The translations under genes and the position numbers were made by a program. Of a stretch of DNA of 12,185 bases, positions 7,080-12,185 are shown piece after piece; the first letter of the stretch is position 1, and every line of letters starts with the position of its first letter. Source of the DNA: Chloroflexota bacterium (lineage in GTDB: Bacteria > Chloroflexota > Limnocylindria > QHBO01); assembly GCA_005880165.1 (NCBI GenBank), contig VBJP01000066.1:1-12185 (forward strand), written 5' to 3'. The notes beneath the pieces are model-generated. The model worked only from the letters and a program-made list of their open reading frames with translations. It was not told the origin of the DNA and searched no databases.

Positions 7080-7505
7080 TCAGGTGGACCGATGCGGCCG
7101 CAGGTACATCGCCGCGTGGCCGTGCGATTCCGTCCCGAAGCCGAGCCGCTCGAAGAGCCCTCGCGCCAAGGGCGTGGCGACCAGGGCCACCAGCCGGCGG
7201 TCATGGCATCGCTCGAGGGCACGCTCGACGAGGGACGTCGCGATGCCTCTGCCGCGCCATTCGGGATCCACGATGACGTCCCAGATCGTGGCGTACAGCC
7301 CGCCGTCGTCGAGGAGGCGGGCGACGCCCACCAGGGTGCCGTCCGGCGTCGCGGCGGTGAACCAGGTCGACCGACGAGAGGCCTCGTCGATGCGCCAGCT
7401 CTCGCGCGTCGGCCACTCTGCCCAGGCGTAGGCCGCGTTGACCTGCTCCGCGCTGAGCGCCGCGCCGGCCGTGAAGCGCAGCTCCGACCCGCGCCCCGAG
7501 GCCAT
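7080..7505 (-). CDS. GNAT-family N-acetyltransferase
   Basis: A 141-residue single-domain acetyltransferase. Acetyl-CoA binding motif A is clear: the strand VIVDPEW (78-83) leads into R84-G-R-G-I-A89 and the helix TSLVERALERC, followed by the motif B segment ARGLFERLGF (114-123). GNAT proteins of this size acetylate small molecules or protein amino groups, and the substrate cannot be inferred. The ATG at 7505 lies 16 bp after the citrate synthase stop, with GGAG at 7516-7519 about 10 nt upstream, so it is probably cotranscribed with mdh and gltA. As protein acetyltransferases sometimes regulate central metabolic enzymes, the neighbourhood is suggestive, but nothing in the sequence shows this. 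Confidence 0.87.
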   Translation of the reverse strand: MASGRGSELRFTAGAALSAEQVNAAYAWAEWPTRESWRIDEASRRSTWFTAATPDGTLVGVARLLDDGGLYATIWDVIVDPEWRGRGIATSLVERALERCHDRRLVALVATPLARGLFERLGFGTESHGHAAMYLRPHRST

Positions 7506-7521
7506 CGGTCCAGGGCTCCGC

Positions 7522-8883
7522 TCAGCGGGCTTCGAGAGGAACGTAGTCGCGCGCGGTCGCGCCCGTGTAAATCTGCCGCGGCCGACCGATCTTGGTGTCC
7601 GCTGAGCCGATCATCTCCTTCCACTGCGCGATCCAGCCCGGCAGGCGGCCTATCGCGAAGCAGTTGGTGAACATGTTCTTCGGGAAGCCGATGGCGCGAT
7701 AGATGAGGCCGGAGTAGAAGTCCACGTTCGGGTAGAGCTTGCGCTTGACGAAGTACTCGTCGTGCAGCGCCACCTCTTCCAGCTGCCTGGCGATCTCGTA
7801 TAGCTGATCGTCCGCTCCCGTAGCGGCCAGGACCCGATCCGCCGCCGTTTTGATGATCGTGGCGCGGGGGTCGAAGTTCTTGTACACGCGGTGGCCGAAG
7901 CCGGGCAGCTTGAACTCGTGGTTGGGATCCTTGGCCTTGTCGATGTACTTCTGCACGTTGCCGCCGTCGGCGGCGATCCGCTCCAGGGTGCGGATGACGG
8001 CCTCGTTGGCGCCGCCATGCAGCGGACCCCACAGGGCGGAGATCCCGGCGCTGATCGACGCATAGAGGTTCACCTGACTGCTCCCCACCAATCTCACCGT
8101 CGAGGTAGAGCAGTTCTGCTCGTGATCCGCGTGGAGGATCAGCAGCAGGTCGAGCGCTTTGGCGACGTCTGGGTGGACCTCATAGGGCTCGGCGGGCACC
8201 GCGAACATCATGTGCAGCAGGTTCGCGGCGTAGTCCAGGTCGTTGCGGGGATAGACGTAGGGCTGGCCGATCGCCTTCTTGAATGACCACGCCGCGAGGG
8301 TCGGCAGCTTGGCGATCAGCCGCTGGATGGTGAGCTCGACCGCGGCTGGATCGAAGGGGTCGTGACTGTCCTGGTAGAACGTGGAGAGGCCCACCGTGGC
8401 GGAGGCCAGCACGGCCATCGGGTGGGCGTCGTACGGGAAGCTGTCGAAGAAGCGGCGCATCTCCTCGTGGATGAGCGTGTGGTGCGTCACGTCGCTGGTC
8501 CACGCCTCGAGCTGCGCGCGCGTCGGGAGCTCGCCGTAGGTGAGCAGGTACGCCACCTCCAGGAAACTGCTCTTCTCGGCGAGCTGCTCGATCGGGTAGC
8601 CGCGATAGCGAAGGATGCCGCGCTCACCGTCGAGGAAGGTGATCGCCGAGAGGCACGAGCCGGTGTTCATGTACCCGCGGTCCATGGTGATCAGGCCCGT
8701 CTCGGCGCGGAGACGCCCGATGTCGATCGCCGGCTCGCCTTCTGAGCCGCGGATCACGGGTAGCTCAGTGGTGCGGCCGTCGTAGCTGAGGGTTGCCGAC
8801 TGGCCGTTGCTCGAGCCGCGCCCGTCACCGGACGCCTGGCGATCGAGATCTGCGTCGCCGTGCAGCACGGAGCGTTCGCTCAT
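7522..8883 (-). CDS. gltA: Citrate synthase (hexameric, type II-like)
   Basis: Condenses oxaloacetate and acetyl-CoA to citrate, the entry step of the TCA cycle; cytosolic. The catalytic residues are all visible: H289 in GPLHGG, H331 in GFGHRVYKNFDPR and D388 in NVDFYSG, together with the HADHEQNCSTSTVR segment (251-264). At 453 residues it is about 25 longer than E. coli GltA; the excess is a Ser/Gly/Asp-rich N-terminus (1-30) of low complexity. I chose ATG 8883 because it overlaps the mdh stop as ATGA and has AAGGA (8893-8897) 9 nt upstream. The frame stays open well upstream, but that region is the mdh gene in another frame. Whether it responds to NADH, as Gram-negative type II enzymes do, cannot be told. 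It is the second gene of mdh-gltA. Confidence 0.96.
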   Translation of the reverse strand: MSERSVLHGDADLDRQASGDGRGSSNGQSATLSYDGRTTELPVIRGSEGEPAIDIGRLRAETGLITMDRGYMNTGSCLSAITFLDGERGILRYRGYPIEQLAEKSSFLEVAYLLTYGELPTRAQLEAWTSDVTHHTLIHEEMRRFFDSFPYDAHPMAVLASATVGLSTFYQDSHDPFDPAAVELTIQRLIAKLPTLAAWSFKKAIGQPYVYPRNDLDYAANLLHMMFAVPAEPYEVHPDVAKALDLLLILHADHEQNCSTSTVRLVGSSQVNLYASISAGISALWGPLHGGANEAVIRTLERIAADGGNVQKYIDKAKDPNHEFKLPGFGHRVYKNFDPRATIIKTAADRVLAATGADDQLYEIARQLEEVALHDEYFVKRKLYPNVDFYSGLIYRAIGFPKNMFTNCFAIGRLPGWIAQWKEMIGSADTKIGRPRQIYTGATARDYVPLEAR

Positions 8884-9869
8884 GGGATCAGGTCCTTCAC
8901 AGCCTCGCGTTCCTCGAGGAGCTCGTCGCGTGTCCGGTCGATCTTGGCCTGTGCCCACGGCTCGTGCTCGATGCCCTGCACGATCTCGACCTGGTCGGGG
9001 GCGGACGCGCGCAGCGGATAGCCGAAGACCAGTCCATCCGGTACGTCGTAGCCGCCACGCAGGGGGGCCGGTACCGCGGCTGAGAACAGCTCGCCGGTCG
9101 GCTGCGTGATCCGGCGGACCGTGTCGATCACCGCGTTGGCGGCACTCGCGGCGGAGGACTGACCACGCGCCTTGATGATCTCCGCGCCTCGTTGCTGCAC
9201 GATCCTGACGAAGTCCTCCTGCAGCCAGTCCTCGTCGCGAATCACCTCCGGTGCGGGGCGACCGGAGATTGTGGCGTGGTAGGCGTCCGGGAACTGGGTC
9301 GAGGAATGGTTGCCCCAGATGGCGAGGTCGCGGACCTCGTCGACCGCAACGCGAGCCCTGGCCGCGAGCTGCGAGCGACCGCGGTTCTCGTCGAGCATGG
9401 TCATCGCGAACCATCGCTCACGGGGAACTCCGGGGGCGTTCGCGGCAGCGATCAGGCAGTTGGTATTACACGGGTTGCCGACCACCACCACCCGGACGTC
9501 GTCCGCGGCATTGGCCGCGATGGCCTGGCCCTGGGTGGTGAAGATCCCGCCATTGATGCGCAGCAGGTCCTTACGCTCCATCCCCTCGCGGCGCGGAACG
9601 GCCCCGACCAGCAACGCCCAGTTGGCTCCGGCGAACGCTTCGTTAGCGGACGATGTACGCAGGATCCTGCGCACGAGTGGGAAGGCGCAGTCTTCCAGCT
9701 CCATCGCGACCCCTTCGAGCGCGGGCAGCGCGGCGTCGAGCTCCAGCAGCTGCAGATCGATGGTGGTCTGCGGACCGAACATCTGCCCCGATGCGATGCG
9801 GAACAGCAGCGCATAGCCGATCTGGCCGGCGGCCCCGGTGACCGCCACCTTGACGTGGGTATCGGGCAT
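8880..9869 (-). CDS. mdh: Malate dehydrogenase
   Basis: NAD-dependent oxidation of malate to oxaloacetate, the substrate of the next enzyme in the operon, citrate synthase. The 329 residues match the MDH type found in Actinomycetota and in the cytosol of eukaryotes. Visible are the Rossmann loop GAAGQIG (12-18), LEGVAMELEDCAFP (51-64), the mobile loop AVPRREGMERKD with R93 and R99, VGNPCNTN (130-137, where most relatives have NPANTN), D160 and R163 in MLDENRGRSQLA, and the catalytic H188 in GNHSSTQFPD. The start at 9869 (MPDTHVKVAV) is set by homology and by TACGAT eight bases upstream; an in-frame ATG at 9938 would add 23 residues lying over the divergent hydrolase gene and is rejected. The stop overlaps the gltA start by 4 bp. 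Confidence 0.95.
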   Translation of the reverse strand: MPDTHVKVAVTGAAGQIGYALLFRIASGQMFGPQTTIDLQLLELDAALPALEGVAMELEDCAFPLVRRILRTSSANEAFAGANWALLVGAVPRREGMERKDLLRINGGIFTTQGQAIAANAADDVRVVVVGNPCNTNCLIAAANAPGVPRERWFAMTMLDENRGRSQLAARARVAVDEVRDLAIWGNHSSTQFPDAYHATISGRPAPEVIRDEDWLQEDFVRIVQQRGAEIIKARGQSSAASAANAVIDTVRRITQPTGELFSAAVPAPLRGGYDVPDGLVFGYPLRASAPDQVEIVQGIEHEPWAQAKIDRTRDELLEEREAVKDLIP

Positions 9870-9877
9870 CGTCCCTG

Positions 9878-9883
9878 ATCGTA
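9878..9883 (-). promoter_or_regulatory. -10-like hexamer for mdh-gltA
   Basis: TACGAT on the minus strand (9883 to 9878) fits the TANNNT pattern and ends 8 nt before ATG 9869. AGGGA lies only 2 nt from the ATG, too close to work well as a Shine-Dalgarno. Only 38 bp separate mdh from the divergent gene, so both transcripts must have very short leaders or none, unless the promoters lie inside the opposing genes. Confidence 0.4.
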
Positions 9884-9895
9884 CGTCGCCTGACG

Positions 9896-9901
9896 GATAC
9901 T
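9896..9901 (+). promoter_or_regulatory. -10-like hexamer for the alpha/beta hydrolase gene
   Basis: GATACT matches TATAAT at four positions including the key A2 and T6. It ends 6 nt before ATG 9908, so the +1 would coincide with the A of the start codon. No Shine-Dalgarno is present. Its -35 region would overlap the mdh -10, so the divergent promoters may compete. Confidence 0.4.
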
Positions 9902-9907
9902 GCGCAC

Positions 9908-10795
9908 ATGACCCGAGCCGAGGCAATCGACACATCAAGCGGCAGCACAGCTGAGCGAGAGGTCAGCCTCGAGGTTGACGGCGGTCGCATCGTCGGCTGG
10001 ATGAGCGGCGTCGGCCCGCCGATGCTGCTCCTCCACGGCGGTCCAGGGCTATCGGACTACCTCGGACAGCTCGCAGGCGAGCTCTCCAGCGCCTTCACCG
10101 TCTTCCGCTACCAGCAGCGCGGCTTGGCTCCATCGGTCGTGGAGGGAGATCGCAGTGTCGAGGGGCACATGGCTGATCTGCTGCGAGTCCTCGATGGCCT
10201 CGGCTGGTCGAAGCCTTGGATCGCCGGTCATTCGTGGGGCGGCCACCTGGCCATGCATTTCGCGGTCGCCCACCCGGATCGGATCGGCGTCCTGGTAGTC
10301 ATCGATCCGCTCGGCGCAGTTGGGGACGGTGGCGTGGAGGTCTTCGGGGAGAACCTCCTGCGCCAACTGCCTCCGGCCCTGCGCGCACGTGTCGAGGAGC
10401 TCGACGCCGCGGAGCAGCGCGGCGAGCAGCAGCCCGGCGACCTGGTCGAGAGCCTGGGCATCCTGTGGCCGTACTACTTCGCCAACCCGGCCGACGCGTC
10501 ACCCATGCCGCCGATGCAGGGCGATCATGAAGGCCACCTGGAGACGTGGGCTTCGGTGCGCGCCCACTTCGAAGCGGGAACGTTGGAGGGTGGGCTGCCC
10601 CGCCTGCAGCTCCCGGCGATCTTCATCCACGGAGCGGTCGACCCGATTCCGGCGGACGAAACGGAGCGGAGCGCGGCCCTGGTGCGAGGAGCTCGCCTGC
10701 ACGTGCTCGAAGGCATCGGGCACTTCCCCTGGCTCGAGAAGCCAGGGTCCATCGTGGGGCTGCTGCGAGGATTGGCTGTGCCCGATCAGGGGTGA
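9908..10795 (+). CDS. Alpha/beta-fold hydrolase, proline-iminopeptidase-like
   Basis: A 295-residue alpha/beta hydrolase with the HGGPG oxyanion-loop motif (residues 39-43) characteristic of the S33 prolyl aminopeptidase group. The catalytic triad is complete: S109 in GHSWGG, D245 in HGAVDPIP and H272 in GIGHFPWLEKPG. A cap domain rich in Glu and Ala lies between the nucleophile and the acid, roughly residues 130-225. It lacks a signal peptide, so it should be cytosolic. Substrates of HGGPG hydrolases range from N-terminal proline peptides to esters and lactones, so prolyl iminopeptidase is only one option. ATG 9908 has a -10-like element 6 nt upstream and no Shine-Dalgarno. The gene is divergent from mdh, and its last 10 bp overlap the end of the arsenate reductase gene on the other strand. 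Confidence 0.88.
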   Translation: MTRAEAIDTSSGSTAEREVSLEVDGGRIVGWMSGVGPPMLLLHGGPGLSDYLGQLAGELSSAFTVFRYQQRGLAPSVVEGDRSVEGHMADLLRVLDGLGWSKPWIAGHSWGGHLAMHFAVAHPDRIGVLVVIDPLGAVGDGGVEVFGENLLRQLPPALRARVEELDAAEQRGEQQPGDLVESLGILWPYYFANPADASPMPPMQGDHEGHLETWASVRAHFEAGTLEGGLPRLQLPAIFIHGAVDPIPADETERSAALVRGARLHVLEGIGHFPWLEKPGSIVGLLRGLAVPDQG

Positions 10796-11202
10796 CGAGC
10801 GAGGAAATCCTTTACCTTGGAGGCAATCTCATCGCGCACGCGCCGGAACACCGCGAGGCGTTGCTCATCGGTTCCTGAAGCCTGGCTGGGATCATCGAAC
10901 TGCCAGCGCTCGATCACATGGCTGCCCGGGATCATGGGGCAGGCAGCCGCACCTTCCTCGCAGACAGGAATGACGAAGTCCCAGTGCTGACCGATGTAGC
11001 GCTCCAGGGTATTGCTCTGCTGATCGTTGATGTCGATCCCGATCTCCTCCATCACCTCGATCGCCTCGAGCCGTACGAAGCTCGATTCCACGCCAGCCGA
11101 ATGCGCATCCCACTCGGGTCCGCCCCACGCGCGGAGCATGCCTTCCGCCATCTGCGAGCGGGCGCTGTTGTGGGTGCAGATGAAGAGGACGCGTCGGGTC
11201 AC
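10786..11202 (-). CDS. arsC: Thioredoxin-coupled arsenate reductase (ArsC, low-MW phosphatase fold)
   Basis: Reduces arsenate to arsenite with electrons from thioredoxin. The fold is that of low-molecular-weight tyrosine phosphatases. The P-loop is C9-T-H-N-S-A-R15-S. The relay cysteines C81 (PVCEE) and C88 (AACPMIPG) are both present at the spacing of S. aureus ArsC (10/82/89), and D104-P105 in FDDP supplies the general acid. With all three cysteines it should be a true reductase rather than a phosphatase. The 138-residue length is normal. The start is GTG 11202, just after TACTCT (11214 to 11209), with no Shine-Dalgarno; an ATG at 11207 is out of frame. No arsR, arsB/acr3 or arsA is in the window, so it appears to stand alone. 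It overlaps the convergent hydrolase gene by 10 bp. Confidence 0.92.
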   Translation of the reverse strand: MTRRVLFICTHNSARSQMAEGMLRAWGGPEWDAHSAGVESSFVRLEAIEVMEEIGIDINDQQSNTLERYIGQHWDFVIPVCEEGAAACPMIPGSHVIERWQFDDPSQASGTDEQRLAVFRRVRDEIASKVKDFLARHP

Positions 11203-11208
11203 GGCATC

Positions 11209-11214
11209 AGAGTA
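11209..11214 (-). promoter_or_regulatory. -10-like hexamer for arsC
   Basis: TACTCT on the minus strand (TANNNT pattern) ends 6 nt before the GTG at 11202, placing the expected +1 on the start codon itself. No Shine-Dalgarno and no -35 match are seen. It helps to choose GTG 11202 as the start. Confidence 0.4.
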
Positions 11215-11340
11215 CCGATCCGCAGCACCCGCCCACTGAGGTCTCCTCGGGGATTGCTTGTGTACAAGTCGCGGGTTGCGCCCAAAACCCGGGGATAAAG
11301 GGGCTTGTCGCCTCGGGACGGCGGCCCGTATCCTGTGGTT

Positions 11341-11406
11341 GTCCCGAAGGGGCGGCCACCGGCACCAGAGATTGCATCAACGGTCCGGAGGCGGTTCCTT
11401 CGGGAC
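11341..11406 (+). repeat. 66-nt imperfect hairpin, candidate structured RNA or attenuator-like element
   Basis: A perfect 10-bp stem, GTCCCGAAGG (11341-11350) with CCTTCGGGAC (11397-11406), continues inward. Bases 11351-11357 pair with 11390-11396 with one G-G mismatch, then 11359-11366 with 11382-11388 with a single bulged C at 11363. The 15-nt loop is 11367-11381. That gives about 23 pairs in all. Two pairs (11351-11396 and 11352-11395) are G-U in a plus-strand RNA but would be A-C mismatches in a minus-strand RNA, so the plus strand folds better. It matches no RNA family I know. It could also be a REP-like repeat; no second copy of the whole element was seen in the window. Confidence 0.5.
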
Positions 11407-11436
11407 GTTTGCGTGTGTCGCGAACCCTGGCCCCCT

Positions 11437-12165
11437 CTACGGGGCCCGAAGGTTGCGCTGCAGTCGACGCACGACCTCCGCCGTCTCGTCGTGCGCATGC
11501 CCGGGCTCTGAGGCCGGGCCAGCGAAGGTCCCAAACTGGCGATCGCCGGCGTCTCCCAGGCCGGGCACAATGTAGCCGCGCTCGTTCAGCTCACGGTCGA
11601 CGGCGGCGACGTGGATGTCGACGTCGGGATGCGCGCCCGAAAGGGTGGCGATTCCCTCTGGCGCCGCGATCAGGCTCACCTGCTTGATCCGCGCCGCGCC
11701 CCACGCCTTGAGGATGTCCACCGTGGCCGCCGAGGAGCCGCCCGTGGCGAGCATCGGATCCAGGATCAGGCAGACCTGCACCGTCGCGGCGTCGGGCAGC
11801 TTGTTGTAGTACTCGACCGGTTTGAGGGTCCGCTCGTCCCGGTATAGACCGATGTGCCACACCTCGGCCGATGGCATGAGCTCGAGCACCGCCTCGACCA
11901 TGCCCAAACCCGCGCGCAGGACGGGAATCAGGCCGACCTTCGGCTCGACCCGCAGCCCGTCCATCGCCTCAAGGGGGGTCTCGATGGGGCGCGGCTGGGT
12001 CGAGAGGTCGGCCATCGCCTCGTAGCCGATGAGCCAGGAAAGCTCGCGCACCAGCTCCCGGAACTGTTTCGGATCGGTGCGCTTGTCGCGCAGCAGGGAG
12101 AGCTTGTGGGCGACGAGGGGGTGACGGCTGACTTGGAGGTTGGGGTATCGGTCCTCGAGGGCCAT
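11437..12165 (-). CDS. upp: Uracil phosphoribosyltransferase with a C-terminal extension
   Basis: Salvages uracil by joining it to PRPP to give UMP; cytosolic. The PRPP-binding segment LILDPMLATGGSS (133-145) and the uracil-binding GYIVPGLGDAGDR (197-209) are intact, as are the N-terminal VSRHPLVAHKLSLLRDK (12-28) and the RAGLGM loop. Typical bacterial Upp ends within a few residues of the GDAGDRxFGT motif at about 208 residues; here 29 further residues follow (214-242), acidic then Arg-rich, with the last part probably helical (ETAEVVRRLQRNL). I chose ATG 12165 over the in-frame ATG 12174 because TAGAAT (12178-12173) ends 7 nt before 12165 and overlaps the upstream ATG. The next gene on this strand, arsC, begins 234 bp downstream. 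Identification is firm, the start choice moderate. Confidence 0.95.
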   Translation of the reverse strand: MALEDRYPNLQVSRHPLVAHKLSLLRDKRTDPKQFRELVRELSWLIGYEAMADLSTQPRPIETPLEAMDGLRVEPKVGLIPVLRAGLGMVEAVLELMPSAEVWHIGLYRDERTLKPVEYYNKLPDAATVQVCLILDPMLATGGSSAATVDILKAWGAARIKQVSLIAAPEGIATLSGAHPDVDIHVAAVDRELNERGYIVPGLGDAGDRQFGTFAGPASEPGHAHDETAEVVRRLQRNLRAP

Positions 12166-12172
12166 CGGGCGC

Positions 12173-12178
12173 ATTCTA
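12173..12178 (-). promoter_or_regulatory. -10 hexamer for upp
   Basis: TAGAAT on the minus strand matches TATAAT at five of six positions and ends 7 nt before ATG 12165, giving a predicted +1 on or next to the start codon. There is no Shine-Dalgarno in the 7 nt between. The -35 region falls outside the window. Confidence 0.5.
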
Positions 12179-12185
12179 GGCTGGG

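Larger units (their letters stand above)
11203..11436. other. Structured intergenic region between upp and arsC
   Basis: This 234-bp stretch has no credible coding sequence but is dense in inverted repeats: CTTGT-GT-ACAAG (11257-11268), CGGGTT/AACCCG (11272-11277 with 11286-11291), TCGGGAC/GTCCCGA (11313-11319 with 11341-11347), and the large hairpin 11341-11406. The arsC -10-like element is at 11209-11214. On the plus strand GATAAA (11294-11299) could be a -10 for a transcript reading through the hairpin. None of the hairpins is followed by a U-tract on either strand, so a classical terminator for upp is not apparent. Confidence 0.5.

Noticed and set aside
8884..9414. N-terminal extension of the citrate synthase frame
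   Set aside because: This region encodes mdh in another frame; the ATGA overlap and the ribosome site support a start at 8883.
9870..9938. Longer mdh starting at ATG 9938
   Set aside because: It would cover the start of the divergent hydrolase gene and both promoters, and the extra residues precede the conserved Rossmann start without resembling any MDH N-terminus.
1..12185. Defence system, mobile element, prophage, CRISPR or integron
   Set aside because: No transposase, integrase, nuclease/toxin pair, terminal repeats or regularly spaced repeats were seen. All genes but one belong to recognised enzyme families.

Overview
The window is a gene-dense, high-GC (roughly two-thirds G+C by eye) stretch of bacterial chromosome. 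It carries twelve protein-coding genes, almost all of them housekeeping metabolism. Gene content (F420-type luciferase-like oxidoreductase, short-type malate dehydrogenase next to citrate synthase, CoA-acylating methylmalonate-semialdehyde dehydrogenase) and start sites that look leaderless fit a Chloroflexota (for example Limnocylindria-like) or Actinomycetota genome. This placement is an inference, and no rRNA or other phylogenetic marker is present. I see no insertion sequence, phage gene, CRISPR array, tRNA or rRNA.

Left part, + strand (1-6237). The 3' part of lgt (prolipoprotein diacylglyceryl transferase) runs into a cystathionine beta-synthase-type PLP enzyme. Next come methylmalonate-semialdehyde dehydrogenase and, after a 221-bp gap, a cystathionine gamma-lyase/synthase. 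That gene is followed by a luciferase-like flavin oxidoreductase and an unrecognised four-helix membrane protein, these last three joined by two successive GTGA stop/start overlaps. The two transsulfuration enzymes flank the dehydrogenase. If the second one acts as a lyase, it releases 2-oxobutyrate, a propionyl-CoA precursor, while the dehydrogenase yields propionyl-CoA directly, so the block may link sulfur amino acid and propionyl-CoA metabolism.

Middle part, - strand (9869-6242). mdh and gltA overlap by ATGA and are followed by a GNAT acetyltransferase and a metallo-beta-lactamase-fold hydrolase. mdh-gltA is a small TCA-cycle operon. It is divergent from an alpha/beta hydrolase (9908-10795, +) across only 38 bp.

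Right part, - strand (12165-10786). upp (uracil phosphoribosyltransferase, with an unusual C-terminal tail) is followed by a 234-bp intergenic region and then a thioredoxin-type arsenate reductase. The reductase overlaps the alpha/beta hydrolase tail-to-tail by 10 bp. The intergenic region holds the most notable non-coding structure in the window: a 66-nt imperfect hairpin whose arms belong to a chain of four mutually exclusive complementary segments.

The other window-wide signal is regulatory. Most genes that begin a transcription unit have a -10-like hexamer 6-9 nt before the start codon with little or no Shine-Dalgarno sequence, as expected of leaderless mRNAs. I found no convincing new multi-gene system; the intergenic structure, the start-site pattern and the coupled three-gene block are the items to follow up.
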